Shown here: positions 26,156 through 36,506 of the stretch, one piece after another
Position numbering within the stretch: the stretch's first letter is position 1
How the letters are laid out: the number at the start of each line of letters is the position of its first letter
NCBI GenBank assembly: GCA_945870425.1
Contig: CAMBSD010000016.1
Location: 22,695 to 86,694 of the forward strand
Source: Chitinophaga pinensis
GTDB taxonomy: Bacteria > Bacteroidota > Bacteroidia > UKL13-3
DNA: 64,000 bases
Direction: 5' to 3'
Notes under the pieces: generated by a model
Told to the model about the DNA's origin: nothing
Databases searched by the model: none
What the model saw: only the letters and a program-made list of their open reading frames with translations
Program-made: the position numbers and the translations under genes

Positions 26156-29100
26156 CTAATTTTCTTTATCTATTCTGTCTTCTATTTTTTTCTTTTGTTC
26201 AGATTTGTTTTTGCTTTCAAGTTCTATCACTTTGTTCAACTTCTCTTGGGCAATTTGTTTGATGTCTCCATCTCCTTCGTAGCCTTCAAGCACACTTTGT
26301 AAGGTGGCCTTAGCTTGGAAAAGGTCATTCATTTTTACATAAATATCCGACCAAAGGATAAAGCCCTTTGCTACCCAATAATCATAATCTGTAAACTGAT
26401 TACTAAGCTCAGTAATGGTTTTGGTAGCACCTTTAAACTCTTTGCGTAAAAACTGTATGTAAGCAATATTGTATTTAGACTCTGCTGCCAATACATTTTT
26501 GCTTTCTTTCAATACAAATTGAAAATCAGGCATGGCTGAATCAGGCTTATTGCGACTGATATAGAACTTACCTGTATTGTAACGCGCTTCAACCAAACCA
26601 TCTTTTTGTGCTATACCCGAATTGATGTATTTGAAAGATGCTGTAGCAGCCGTATCTGTTTTTTGCATCAAACCTGCACAACGCATTTGACCCAGTAAGG
26701 ATACATGCAAATTGTCTTTATTACCTGCTATCCTTTCAAGAGCTGCATAGTATTCATAAGCTTTCTCGTAGTTCTTTTTGCCAAAATACAAAATGGCTGC
26801 TTGCCTGGTGCTGCGCTCGGTATAGTCGCTACGTGTATTGCTAACCACATATTCATAACAAGCCAATGCATCATCATTGTTTTTCAATTTATAATCACAT
26901 TCAGCTTTAAAATAATTTGCCTTCAACATAAAATACCCCCCAGGGAAATGACTGATATAATTAGCAAATCCCTTGCTGGCTTTAGCACAATCATTGTTTT
27001 TATAATTATTGAATGCTGCTTCATACGTAATTGAATCTTGTGTGCTAGGTGCGATGCTTATGTTTGGCAAATTGCGGTACATATCTTCAAGCTTTTCGCT
27101 TTCACCTTTGTTCACCAATATGTTTCTCACCAAGACCAATGCCTCACGGCTTTCATCTGTTTGTGGGTAGGTTTTAATTAAAGTTTTGATTGTTGTTAAG
27201 GCATCATCATCTTTGTCTTGGTTAAACAAAGCAAGACCCTTATTTAACATAGCCTTGCGGATGTATATACTTCTTGGGTAATTGGTGATGATGTTATCAA
27301 ACTCTGAAACGGCTGTGGCATATTCTTCGTTTTGTAGATGCACTTTGGCAATGTCAAACAAGGCATCATCAATAAAAACTGATTTTGGAAATTGATTGAT
27401 TAGTGAACGTAAACTTGTAATCTTATCATTATTTCTATTCACAACACCTTGCACCAATGACTTTTGGTACATGGCATAATCAGCGCCATTCAACTTTTTG
27501 TCGATAACTAGGTTATAGTATTCAATGGCTTTATCATAGCTTCTTTGCACAAAATAACAATCAGCCGTTCTGATAACTGCATCCGTGTATATCTCAGGGT
27601 TGCTAACCGCTGCATCTAACAACACATATTTTTTAAATTGCTCAATGGCATTGTTGTATTCTTCTGCCTTCAACTGAGCATAACCTAGGTTATATACACT
27701 CAGAAAATAAAATCTTGTTTTCTTTAACTCATCAAATGTTAAGGCCTTTTTGTAATTAGCAATGGCATTTTGGTAAGCATTGTTTTTGTATTCAATCTCT
27801 CCCAACCAAAAATAACTCAAGCTAAGTATTCTTTTATCGTAGGAAGTTTCAGCTGCTTTGTTAAAGTAAATGGCTGCATTTTCATAATCATTATTCAAAT
27901 AATATTGCTCAGCTTGGTAGTAGTAAACCCTCTGCAATCCCAATAAATCCTTATCACTTGGCTTGATAATACTTTCTAAAAAGTTGATGGCCTCTTTATA
28001 GTTTTTTGAAGATAGGAGCAATTGACTCAAATTGCTCTTGGCTTCATCAATCAAATCAGATTCAGGAAATTTTTCTATGAACTTTTTGTAATTGAAAATG
28101 GCTGCTGAGTTAAGCAATAATTCATTGGCCAATTTAGCTGAATTGAAAATGGACCATTCTGAAATTACTTTGTTATAGTCAATCTCCGCTGCTTTGTTGA
28201 AAGCTGTGCGGGCATTCGGTTTTTTGTTTACTTCAATATAAGATTTACCTAAATTGTATAATGCATATTGGGTTAAAGTATCTGTATTTTCGGCTATTTT
28301 CAAGAACTGATCTATGGCTTTTTCGTATTGGTTATTCTTAAAATAGCTATAAGCCAATCTGTAAACATCATTGTTGTTAGGAGCCACTAGTGCTTCATTG
28401 GTAAACTTCTCAAGGTATGGCAGAGCCTTTTGGTAATTTCCTAGATTATAATGCGACTGACCTAACATACCTGAAATATCAGTAGCCACTTCATTATTGG
28501 TGATGGTATCACAATAGGCAATCACATCTTGGTATTGCTTGCGACTGAAGTAAATTTGGGCTACATAAATATTTGATAAGGGTCCAAATGTTTTGTGGCG
28601 TTTTACCCTAGCAAAATGATCCAATGCTTCATCATAATCAGCGTTTTTGTAGCACACATAACCATAGTAATAATTGGTAGCATCATAATACTTGGTCTTT
28701 TCGTCTTTGATAGGTTTCAAGGATGCCTTCGACTTTTCGAAACTATCTACTTTGAATAGGCAATAACCTTTATCGAAATAATATTCCCTTACATCATTTT
28801 CAGCTAAATAATCGGCATCCACTCGATCAAAATAATGCACGGCTTCTTTGTTGTTTTTATTGCGGTAATACAACCTACCTAATTGGTACATGGCCAATTT
28901 TGATACAGGTAAATCAGGGTAATTTTGAATAATCCCTTTTAGCATCGATACCGCATTGGCATTGAATAGTTCCATGGCGCAAGTGGCAGCATAATATTCA
29001 GCTCTGGCTTTGTAACTGCGATCGGTAGTGAAGCCCGCAAACCAAGTAAAATGCTTTTGGGCTACAGCAAATTTTTCTTTATCAAATAGTTCAAGGCCGC

Positions 29101-29209
29101 GGTTATAGTAACGAATATCATCGTCATAAATCATGGTGCGCTGTGCTTTTGCTGTTTGAAGCAACAAGAAAAACAGGGCTATTTTTATAGCTAATCGCTT
29201 TGTAATCAT
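26156..29209 (-). CDS. Large exported tetratricopeptide-repeat protein
   Basis: 1017 residues. The signal peptide ends near TAKAQ. The rest is almost entirely TPR units of about 34 residues, for example ALYNLGKSYIEVNKKPNARTA and YNIAYIQFLRKEFKGATKTI, many with the YxxA and AxxxF pattern, ending in a charged helix (ESKNKSEQKKKIEDRIDKEN). TPR superhelices mediate protein binding; this one would be periplasmic and may present or assemble the barrel protein encoded after it. It is longer than the T9SS accessory lipoprotein SprE/PorW and has no lipobox, so I do not call it that. Confidence 0.8.
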   Translation of the reverse strand: MITKRLAIKIALFFLLLQTAKAQRTMIYDDDIRYYNRGLELFDKEKFAVAQKHFTWFAGFTTDRSYKARAEYYAATCAMELFNANAVSMLKGIIQNYPDLPVSKLAMYQLGRLYYRNKNNKEAVHYFDRVDADYLAENDVREYYFDKGYCLFKVDSFEKSKASLKPIKDEKTKYYDATNYYYGYVCYKNADYDEALDHFARVKRHKTFGPLSNIYVAQIYFSRKQYQDVIAYCDTITNNEVATDISGMLGQSHYNLGNYQKALPYLEKFTNEALVAPNNNDVYRLAYSYFKNNQYEKAIDQFLKIAENTDTLTQYALYNLGKSYIEVNKKPNARTAFNKAAEIDYNKVISEWSIFNSAKLANELLLNSAAIFNYKKFIEKFPESDLIDEAKSNLSQLLLSSKNYKEAINFLESIIKPSDKDLLGLQRVYYYQAEQYYLNNDYENAAIYFNKAAETSYDKRILSLSYFWLGEIEYKNNAYQNAIANYKKALTFDELKKTRFYFLSVYNLGYAQLKAEEYNNAIEQFKKYVLLDAAVSNPEIYTDAVIRTADCYFVQRSYDKAIEYYNLVIDKKLNGADYAMYQKSLVQGVVNRNNDKITSLRSLINQFPKSVFIDDALFDIAKVHLQNEEYATAVSEFDNIITNYPRSIYIRKAMLNKGLALFNQDKDDDALTTIKTLIKTYPQTDESREALVLVRNILVNKGESEKLEDMYRNLPNISIAPSTQDSITYEAAFNNYKNNDCAKASKGFANYISHFPGGYFMLKANYFKAECDYKLKNNDDALACYEYVVSNTRSDYTERSTRQAAILYFGKKNYEKAYEYYAALERIAGNKDNLHVSLLGQMRCAGLMQKTDTAATASFKYINSGIAQKDGLVEARYNTGKFYISRNKPDSAMPDFQFVLKESKNVLAAESKYNIAYIQFLRKEFKGATKTITELSNQFTDYDYWVAKGFILWSDIYVKMNDLFQAKATLQSVLEGYEGDGDIKQIAQEKLNKVIELESKNKSEQKKKIEDRIDKEN

Positions 29210-29652
29210 TATAAAAAATGTGTTTTAAGAGATATACAAAGCTATGAGATACGATATTCTTCTTGGCAAGATTTAAACCACAAGTAAGGGAATAACTTGG
29301 TTAAGTGAATGGATTAATGGACAGCAAAAATGGTAGAGGTAAGCAGATGTTTCAACAGATTTATTTAAACACAGGCAGATAGGTTGAATAACATAACATA
29401 ACATAGTTGCAGTTGCAGGAGTTTCTGCATGAAACATTAATTACTATTCAACCCTTAATCAACAAAAAACTAATCAAGATTTGGAGGCAAGGACAAAGGC
29501 GAAATGGAAAGGCTAATCCTGCATCCTATAAATTCTATTCTGATAAGCTGGATTTATTATTGTCCTTGCTGGCAATCTAATGCCATTAAAAGAATAATCA
29601 GGCAATTTTAAACAACATTACAAGTTTTGCAAACCAAATACCTAAAATAGAA
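29210..29652. other. Intergenic stretch without recognised genes
   Basis: 443 bases between the TPR gene start and the end of the DUF3467 gene. It contains a short run AACATAACATAACATA near 29391 and AT-rich sequence. I see no open frame with coding character, no tRNA and no strong hairpin. The promoter of the TPR/barrel pair should lie at its left end. Confidence 0.6.
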
Positions 29653-29958
29653 TTAAGCTTGACCTGTAGTTCCACCAAAATTTAACGGCATAGCAGGCAT
29701 ATTATCCAACACCGTTATCTCGCCATTCATATCTTCGTATTTATTGATATTATCAGAAAGGGCGAGCAACAAACGCTTGGCATGCTCAGGTGTTAAAACT
29801 ATGCGGGCTTTTACTTTAGCCTTTGGAACGCCTGGCATTAGTCTAATAAAATCTACCACAAACTCACTATTAGAATGGGTAATGATGGCTAAGTTTGAGT
29901 ATGTTCCTTCTGCGATTTCTTCGCTAAGTTCTATGTTGATTTGGTTTTGATTTTCCAT
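29653..29958 (-). CDS. DUF3467 domain protein
   Basis: 101 residues, cytoplasmic. INIELSEEIAEGTYSNLAII, then HSNSEFVVDFIRLMPGVPKA and IVLTPEHAKRLLLALSDNI are the marks of DUF3467 (PF11950), a small family almost universal in Bacteroidota whose function is unknown. Length is normal. It stands alone on the minus strand. Confidence 0.92.
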   Translation of the reverse strand: MENQNQINIELSEEIAEGTYSNLAIITHSNSEFVVDFIRLMPGVPKAKVKARIVLTPEHAKRLLLALSDNINKYEDMNGEITVLDNMPAMPLNFGGTTGQA

Positions 29959-30237
29959 GATGTAATAAAATGTTGAGCCAAATATATGTATTTTTCTTTT
30001 TCAAATAAGTCCATAGACTAATTTTGGTCTTGTTCTAGATAGCTATTAGCTTAAAAGCCATAAATTAAAAATAGCAGATAATTTTTTAATATAGGTTAAT
30101 TCTAATAGATATACCGGCATCACTTACTGCCACAGACTTTTCAATTCAACAATGTCCCTTACGAGAGACTGTTGACTATTTTACCACAAGAAACCAAAGT
30201 AAACAAGAGGAATAAATCCAAATAGCATTCAGCATTC

Positions 30238-31281
30238 TCATCGTCTACCAAAAAGTATTTCAAGTCGAACCAATGCACCTTGCGTTGTGCCATAGTTTTT
30301 AGCATCGCTAAGAATATAAGTGCTAGTGGAAGGATTGTAATAATAACTACCTGGTGATTTTACATCATAGAATCCTTGGAAATAATTGGCAGAAACCCTT
30401 AATGAAACAGATGAAGTTCGATTGAATATATAACCTCCACCCACTAACAACATCAAACCATAACCTGAAGCAGAAGTACTACCAGAATATGAGGATGTAT
30501 AATTGTTTGGATCATAAGAATGTGCCGTTCTTGAAAATGACAAGCCACCTCCATAAAAAGGAGTATTTCCCGTATTTTTTATTGGCTTAGCCATTTCTAA
30601 TGATAAACTGTATACATCTCTAATATTTGAGAAACTCCAAGATGGACGAATATCAAAAATATAATTACGGGCATCAAAACTCCATGCAGCACTTAATCCT
30701 GACATCAAAGGTAAATTGGATTCAAACAATGCTGCCCCACTCAAACCCACACCAAAATAATTATTGGTTTCTTTCTTTTGGAGTGTTTTACTTTCTTGTG
30801 CTGTCACCGAATAAATATCGTCATTGGTGGCAGCCTTGTTAACACTGCCAATATTTGCACCAAATCTTTGAAGAACTGGGTCTAAATCATCAGGGGTAAA
30901 TGCTTTTAATTGATCAAACCAAACTTTACGTAAACTTTCAGTTTCATATAAATTTATGTTTACAATCACAGTCTCTCCTAATCTATTTAATGAGCCTGTA
31001 ATAAAATAAGTGGCGCCTTTCTCTTTCGCTTTGGCTTTAACCAATTCTAATTGATCTGACAAAACCACAGCAGAATCAGATATCTCTTGCATTACCACTT
31101 GGTATCTATTGGCGTTTTCAATATAGCTTTTTAACAATTTACTAGTCGAATATTGAAAGTCTTTTTTCAAATTGATGGTTTCAAGCATAGGCAAAAAAAC
31201 CTTTGGTAATTGAGCCATTATATGGTTTCCAAAAAAATTCATGGCAAACAAAAATACTGCCAAAAGGTTAATTTTTTTCAT
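30238..31281 (-). CDS. Exported protein with TolB-N/CsgG-like domain and C-terminal barrel
   Basis: 347 residues with a signal peptide (cleavage after HIMAQ). Residues about 25-125 (VFLPMLETINLKKDFQYSTS, then ATYFITGSLNRLGETVIVNINLYE) look like the periplasmic alpha/beta domain shared by TolB-N and CsgG-type proteins, which bind peptidoglycan-associated or secretion partners. From about 170 the sequence becomes outer-membrane strands (YFGVGLSGAALFESNL, GLMLLVGGGYIFNRTSSVSL) ending GALVRLEILFGRR. Such a fusion is uncommon and I cannot name the family. Confidence 0.5.
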   Translation of the reverse strand: MKKINLLAVFLFAMNFFGNHIMAQLPKVFLPMLETINLKKDFQYSTSKLLKSYIENANRYQVVMQEISDSAVVLSDQLELVKAKAKEKGATYFITGSLNRLGETVIVNINLYETESLRKVWFDQLKAFTPDDLDPVLQRFGANIGSVNKAATNDDIYSVTAQESKTLQKKETNNYFGVGLSGAALFESNLPLMSGLSAAWSFDARNYIFDIRPSWSFSNIRDVYSLSLEMAKPIKNTGNTPFYGGGLSFSRTAHSYDPNNYTSSYSGSTSASGYGLMLLVGGGYIFNRTSSVSLRVSANYFQGFYDVKSPGSYYYNPSTSTYILSDAKNYGTTQGALVRLEILFGRR

Positions 31282-31339
31282 GTTTAATTTTAAAATTAAT
31301 TACCGAAGATATTGATTTCTGAAGAATAGACCTATATGA

Positions 31340-31639
31340 TTAATATTTCTCTTTCCAAGCCAACATGCCACCCAACAGGTTGCGCACATTGGTAAAGCCC
31401 GAATCAAGCATGAACATTTTAGCATTGCCACTTCTTGCACCGCTTCTGCAATGCAGTATAATTTCTTCGTTTTTAAGAGCAGCCAATTCATCCATTTTAC
31501 TTGGCAAAGTGGCTAAAGGAATCAAGGTAGCACCAATATTGTACTCTTCATACTCATGTAATTCACGCACATCAAATACGTTCATCTTTTCACCTGCATC
31601 CATACGTTGCTTCAATTCTTCAATGGTAATGTCTTCCAT
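31340..31639 (-). CDS. Single-domain rhodanese-like protein
   Basis: 99 residues, one rhodanese domain. FDVRELHEYEEYNI holds the conserved first motif, and the active-site loop is CRSGARS with the catalytic Cys after ILH; the end is GFTNVRNLLGGMLAWKEKY. Rhodaneses carry a sulfane sulfur as a persulfide; this short form probably delivers sulfur or binds thiols in the cytoplasm. It begins 5 bp after the T9SS cargo gene, so it is the last gene of that operon, though a functional link is not obvious. Confidence 0.92.
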   Translation of the reverse strand: MEDITIEELKQRMDAGEKMNVFDVRELHEYEEYNIGATLIPLATLPSKMDELAALKNEEIILHCRSGARSGNAKMFMLDSGFTNVRNLLGGMLAWKEKY

Positions 31640-31644
31640 AGGAT

Positions 31645-34575
31645 TTATTTTTTTATGATTATTTTTTCTGTATTATAAATTGATTTTTCTGTATTACTAA
31701 TTCTAAGAATATACAAACCATCGCTTATCGCTCGAATATCCATGGTATTTGATGAATATTGGCGCAATATTTCTTTACCTGTTAAATCATATAAACTTAG
31801 TTCAAATACATCCCCTAATGTGTTTTCAACTTGTATGATATTTGAGGCTGGATTTGGATAAACTGAAATAGTTTTTTCAACATTAGTCACTTCGCTTACT
31901 TTAGCAGTTGGTTCAAGCCACTTACCCACAATAGGCCTCATCATCATGGCACCTTTGATGGTACTTTTGTTCCAAACTCCATCATAGAAACTAAACATAT
32001 TAGGATTAACTGCAGCTTGCCCATCGATGGTATAGTTTTTATCCAATCCAATGTTGAGTAAATAAGGTGAAATTTGAGTCCAACCCATATAAAACCTATT
32101 AGAAACAGCCACTGCTGAGTCGAATTTAAAATAAGCAAATCCATTTTTCTTGTTGGCATAAATAGGCTTGGCATTTGCAATTTTGTATAACTCCACATTT
32201 GTTGAAGCGGGGTTATAACCATCAATACCACTTAGGTTTTGCCAAATATACAAGTTGAATGTTTGAGCGCTCACATTGGTTTCAGCTTGGTTAAAAAACA
32301 CATACATTCCATAAAGCGAGTCTGGCTTTTCTAAATCATAAGCCAAAGCCCCTCCCGCATTGTTCTTGCCTCTGATGGCGTAACCACTTTCAGCCGTACC
32401 ATCATCGTAAGCAAAATAATTACTAAAAATGGTTTGAACCGAACAAGTGTCATTGCTTGGCACTTGGTCGTTGGCAAGGGTACTATTACTAATTTTATAG
32501 GTGCTTGTAAAAACTAGAGAATCTAGCTTTAGACTTGTATTAAAATTAATGACAGGACTAGCTTTATTAACCAATTTAATGGCAGTATCACTTTTACCAA
32601 ACAAGGTAGGTTGAACAGAGGCATTCAAGAAATTCTGATTTCCTTCCGGGCCAAAAATTCTCCGCTTGTAATCGACAGGATAAGGAATGATATTGTTGTT
32701 GTAAATATTAAAACTTTGGGTGTCGGCTAAGTATGTATTTGGGTTTAAACTATAATGTGCATAAGGCATAGAGTGGTATTTGGTCAACAAGCTAGTTGGG
32801 GTATTGGTTAAGGCTACATCATTTATATTTGAATCAGCAAAACTTCTACCTGTTCCCAAGCGAACGTAATCAATATGCCATTGACCTAAATTACCCGTTA
32901 AACTGCCACGGTTGACAAACCTAATTTGAAAATCATTATGAAAATAAAATGAATCTTTAATAGGTAATACCACTTGCTTAAACTCATTGGCAATGGCCTC
33001 TTCAGCCGAAATAAGTAATACAGGTTCAAAAGCATCTACATCATTGGCATCACTTCTAAAAAATACCATTAATGAATCATCTGGAAAAATTGAATTGGGA
33101 TTACCTTGCAATTGGTATTGGTATTGAAAACTCAAATACAATGAATCTTTGGGTTGATATCTTGCAATATTTAAAGATGCTGTAGTTAATTTATCAGCCG
33201 CGTCCTTAATAGGCAATGTTGAATAAGCATTGCCAAACTCATTCAAACCATCAAATGTAGCTACATTGATACTTGGTTGCTTGGTTGGAAAATCATTGTT
33301 TACAAATACATTTTTATCTACCCAAATGTCTTGTCTTGGGTAATCCTTACTTGAACTAAAATCATCAAAGAAAGGCAGGAAAATACTGCGTTGTAATTTG
33401 AATCCACTAACAGCCCATTTCAAGCTATCGCTGTTATTGTAATTGCTTTTGTTAATCAACCTAAACTGAAAAAAACGATGCCTGTTATTGCCCACATTGA
33501 TGCTACGGGTAAATAAACTATACGCATTCGGTGGACTTGCTACCACTGCCCAAGCCCTTACCCAATTATTAAAACGATTACGAAATTCCAATATCAACGA
33601 ATCGCTGCTTTTGGCATTGGGCATGGCTCTGTATGAAAACGAAAGCGTAATGGAATCATTACCATTTGCTGCATTAGCCAAATCGAAGGGAACGGATACA
33701 AGTGTATCTGCTCCTCCATAACCACCACTGCTATTTGAGTAGGTTTGTCCCTTTGCATTTTGGGAATCAAATATGACTGCATTGCCAAACACATAATTTA
33801 CATCTTCAGAGAATTTAATTTTGTTTTGGTGATAGGCCCAATTAAAACCAGTTGGTGTGGAATCTTGTTTATTGTAGTTCTTAAATGAATCATGAAAACC
33901 CAATTGTCCCTTGGCTGTGAAAACAATTTTACCTAATAAGTAATTTTCGGTATTGCCACTATTTAACTTACTATAATTAACAAATCGAAACTGAAAATCT
34001 TTGTATTTATAGCCAACCAGGTTCACATCAATAAGCACCTCTCTATAGGAAACAGCTAGGGTTGGTGCTTGCCATATACTCTTCCAAGTTTGGTCTGGAT
34101 TTTTAATTTGCAATACCAAAGAATCACCTGTTTGCCAGGTGCTACCTGTGCTGTAAACAAATGACATGAATGTATAAAAAGTAATATTGCTTGTATTGAT
34201 ATAATTTGATGTAAGGATATCAGCCACTCCATCTGTATTCTGATAAGTGATTCCATTTGCCTCTTGCGCATCAAAAATGGCATAACGATTAATGATACTC
34301 ACATGATTGTCAAGCCATGCGGCTGTGTCAGGATAAATGCTGCTACTGGTATCAAAATTATCAATTAATGGGAAACGAGTATTGCTGTAGATTTTATTCA
34401 GACTATTGCTGTTCGATTTAGTGATATCGACATTTGGTTTCAATCCATTATCGTATTGCTTCAACTGCCAGTTTTGATAAAGGGGTGTTTCATATTCTTG
34501 GGCATAAACAAAAGCCAAGGAAAAAAGAGCCAATAAGGTAAATATGTATCTAAGTACGCTTCGTTTTTCTTTCAT
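31645..34575 (-). CDS. Large secreted protein with T9SS type A sorting domain
   Basis: 976 residues. Signal peptide KEKRSVLRYIFTLLALFSLA with cleavage after VYAQ. Several similar modules of about 170 residues follow, each with a DSLxLxF strand and a jelly-roll look (DSLVLQIKNP, DSLILEFRNRF, DSLMVFFRSD), so the mature part may be a chain of carbohydrate-binding-like domains. The end (ISVYPNPASNIIQVEN, ELSLYDLTGKEI, ISDGLYILRI) is the type A sorting domain. ATG at 34575 precedes the signal peptide; a start at 34644 would overlap the PASTA gene. It begins 7 bp after the PASTA gene. Confidence 0.88.
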   Translation of the reverse strand: MKEKRSVLRYIFTLLALFSLAFVYAQEYETPLYQNWQLKQYDNGLKPNVDITKSNSNSLNKIYSNTRFPLIDNFDTSSSIYPDTAAWLDNHVSIINRYAIFDAQEANGITYQNTDGVADILTSNYINTSNITFYTFMSFVYSTGSTWQTGDSLVLQIKNPDQTWKSIWQAPTLAVSYREVLIDVNLVGYKYKDFQFRFVNYSKLNSGNTENYLLGKIVFTAKGQLGFHDSFKNYNKQDSTPTGFNWAYHQNKIKFSEDVNYVFGNAVIFDSQNAKGQTYSNSSGGYGGADTLVSVPFDLANAANGNDSITLSFSYRAMPNAKSSDSLILEFRNRFNNWVRAWAVVASPPNAYSLFTRSINVGNNRHRFFQFRLINKSNYNNSDSLKWAVSGFKLQRSIFLPFFDDFSSSKDYPRQDIWVDKNVFVNNDFPTKQPSINVATFDGLNEFGNAYSTLPIKDAADKLTTASLNIARYQPKDSLYLSFQYQYQLQGNPNSIFPDDSLMVFFRSDANDVDAFEPVLLISAEEAIANEFKQVVLPIKDSFYFHNDFQIRFVNRGSLTGNLGQWHIDYVRLGTGRSFADSNINDVALTNTPTSLLTKYHSMPYAHYSLNPNTYLADTQSFNIYNNNIIPYPVDYKRRIFGPEGNQNFLNASVQPTLFGKSDTAIKLVNKASPVINFNTSLKLDSLVFTSTYKISNSTLANDQVPSNDTCSVQTIFSNYFAYDDGTAESGYAIRGKNNAGGALAYDLEKPDSLYGMYVFFNQAETNVSAQTFNLYIWQNLSGIDGYNPASTNVELYKIANAKPIYANKKNGFAYFKFDSAVAVSNRFYMGWTQISPYLLNIGLDKNYTIDGQAAVNPNMFSFYDGVWNKSTIKGAMMMRPIVGKWLEPTAKVSEVTNVEKTISVYPNPASNIIQVENTLGDVFELSLYDLTGKEILRQYSSNTMDIRAISDGLYILRISNTEKSIYNTEKIIIKK

Positions 34576-34582
34576 TCTAAAT

Positions 34583-35329
34583 TTATTCTGCTGATAAAAA
34601 TAAGTCAACACTCTCACCCGAGCGGATGGTACCATCTGTAACAAACTCTGGATTTTGTCTTTTCACTTTGGTGTTCACAGTATCTTTAATTTCGCCTTCA
34701 TACACAATAGCCCCTATGCTCAATTGAGATGATTGTAAAACACTTTTGGCATCTGCTAAACTCAATCCAGCTAAATTAGGCATGGACACCATGGTACTTC
34801 CAGTGCCATCTGCCACTATCAAATCAATAATGGCTCCTTTAGGTATTTTGGTGTTTGGCTGAATGCTTTTGTTTTTGTACAACATGTCCAACACCGCACC
34901 TGTTGCAATATCTGGTCGGTATATCACTGAGCCAAGTTTCAATCCCACACTCTCCAAAACCGATTCGGCATAACGTTGAGAGCTATTAATTAGATTAGGC
35001 ATCTCAATGGCCAAGGCTGAGTTTGAGTTAAGGGTAATATAAATAATTCGCCCTTCTTTCACTTTGGTATTGGGCTCAGGATTTTGCTCTACAATCGCAT
35101 TTTTAGGAAATTCGTCCACAAAAGCTGTGTCTGTGATGATGTATCTGAGGTTTTTAGATTTAAGCAACTGCTCGGCCTCTTCAAACTTAAGTCCTTTTAA
35201 ATTGGGCAAGGTAAGTGACTGACCATGACGGGTATAAGCATTAAGCATACTGCTTGCCGCCCAAGCAATTACATATAGAAATACAAAAATTAAAAAAATA
35301 TTTAAAGCGGTGGCTTTTAAAAACTTCAT
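34583..35329 (-). CDS. Membrane-anchored PASTA-domain protein
   Basis: 248 residues: one N-terminal membrane helix (ATALNIFLIFVFLYVIAWAA) and three PASTA domains, at about 40-103, 108-174 and 180-247, each beginning with (L/M)PNL and ending in an IxLxxx strand. PASTA domains bind peptidoglycan or its precursors and usually follow Ser/Thr kinases or penicillin-binding proteins; here they stand alone without a kinase. It heads the operon with the T9SS cargo and rhodanese genes, so it may sense or anchor at the cell wall. Confidence 0.9.
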   Translation of the reverse strand: MKFLKATALNIFLIFVFLYVIAWAASSMLNAYTRHGQSLTLPNLKGLKFEEAEQLLKSKNLRYIITDTAFVDEFPKNAIVEQNPEPNTKVKEGRIIYITLNSNSALAIEMPNLINSSQRYAESVLESVGLKLGSVIYRPDIATGAVLDMLYKNKSIQPNTKIPKGAIIDLIVADGTGSTMVSMPNLAGLSLADAKSVLQSSQLSIGAIVYEGEIKDTVNTKVKRQNPEFVTDGTIRSGESVDLFLSAE

Positions 35330-35900
35330 ACATTACAAACGTAAAGTAAAATGCTATTTATACAAAAGCTTATTTAAAATTAATTTCCACCCTAGTTTAG
35401 AGGAAAAAGGATTTAGGCATGAGGCATGAGTGTGATGGGCTTTTCAGGTTTCTATCAGGGTTTAGGGTTGAGGGACAAGGTTTAAGTTTTTGAGAATCTC
35501 ATTCATAACTTCACCAAACCTAAGTATTAGTTTACCCCAAAGGGGTAAAACAATAATATCCGTAGGTGAAACCTACGGAGATATATAATAAAGACAGCAG
35601 AACCCCGAAGGGGTTTAACATCAATAAGAATCTTTCGATGAATTAACAATTTCTATCTTTAGACCTATTATTACAAAATAAATAAACAACTATCAACGAA
35701 CAACTTGCTATTACTTTCCAGTTTGGGAAATACTAAACTTTCTAGGCAACATTTAATCATTCGTTCTTAATGGCATTAAAAGTATTATTTTATTTATGCT
35801 GGGTTTTATCCAATATTAAATACATTTGTTAAAAATAATAACAAATTATTAAAATTGTTAAAACTTTCAAATAGGAGTTTAATCTTAATCAAAATATAAT
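35330..35900. other. Long intergenic region with three hairpins
   Basis: 571 bases without a gene between divergent units. Perfect hairpins are at 35531-35549 (TTTACCCC with GGGGTAAA), 35559-35579 (TCCGTAGGT with ACCTACGGA) and 35601-35615 (AACCCC with GGGGTT). The third is the reverse complement of a unit at 21239. The rest is AT-rich; the part near 35821-35900 (TTAAAAATAATAACAAATTA) probably holds the promoter for the gene at 35901. Confidence 0.75.
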
Positions 35901-36485
35901 ATGAACAAACTAATTATCTCAATTTTTATTTTAATTGCTTCAATTCAAAGTTTTGCTCAAACAAAGGTTGACGAAAAAACTAAAGTAAAAAACTATGTAA
36001 TTAATCAATCTAAAAATGGGCTTGAATTTCCTAAATACTACAAAACAGAAAAAATAACATTAGAATTAACCTTTAAAGGAAAATCTGTAAATATTGCTTA
36101 TGGTGCAAACATTGATAAAGTAGAAATTCACGAAAAGCCAAAATATTTCAATGTAAAAGTTGAAAATTTGTTAGGAATAGGGCTTCAAAAAGATAAACTA
36201 TATAAAATAAATAAATTAGTTTATGATACTCAATATGCTTACTATACTATATTCTATAAAAAAAGTAATAACTTAAATGATAGCTTTATTTATGAAGGGA
36301 GCAGCGATATTGATTTATTTACAAAACAATCGTTTATTACATATTTGGATACTGAATACAAAGTAAATATTTGGTATTGGGCAATGTCAAAAGGGGGAAC
36401 TGTTAGACTATATAATGATTTAGGAACAGCTTATGTAAACAATAAAGGTAGCGTATCTTATATAGTTGATGAACCAGTCGAATAA
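35901..36485 (+). CDS. Exported hypothetical protein
   Basis: 194 residues with a signal peptide (cleavage after QSFAQ). The mature part has no recognised domain; it is beta-rich with Lys and Tyr (KNYVINQSKNGLEFPKYYKT, YSIFYKKSNN-like strands) and ends DEPVE. The gene ends just before the broken minus-strand gene. No function is assigned. Confidence 0.7.
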   Translation: MNKLIISIFILIASIQSFAQTKVDEKTKVKNYVINQSKNGLEFPKYYKTEKITLELTFKGKSVNIAYGANIDKVEIHEKPKYFNVKVENLLGIGLQKDKLYKINKLVYDTQYAYYTIFYKKSNNLNDSFIYEGSSDIDLFTKQSFITYLDTEYKVNIWYWAMSKGGTVRLYNDLGTAYVNNKGSVSYIVDEPVE

Positions 36486-36506
36486 TATATCTAATTTTTT
36501 CATTTC

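Noticed and set aside
26156..29209. T9SS accessory lipoprotein SprE/PorW
   Set aside because: The protein has TPR repeats but no lipobox, and the gene is paired with a barrel, unlike sprE.
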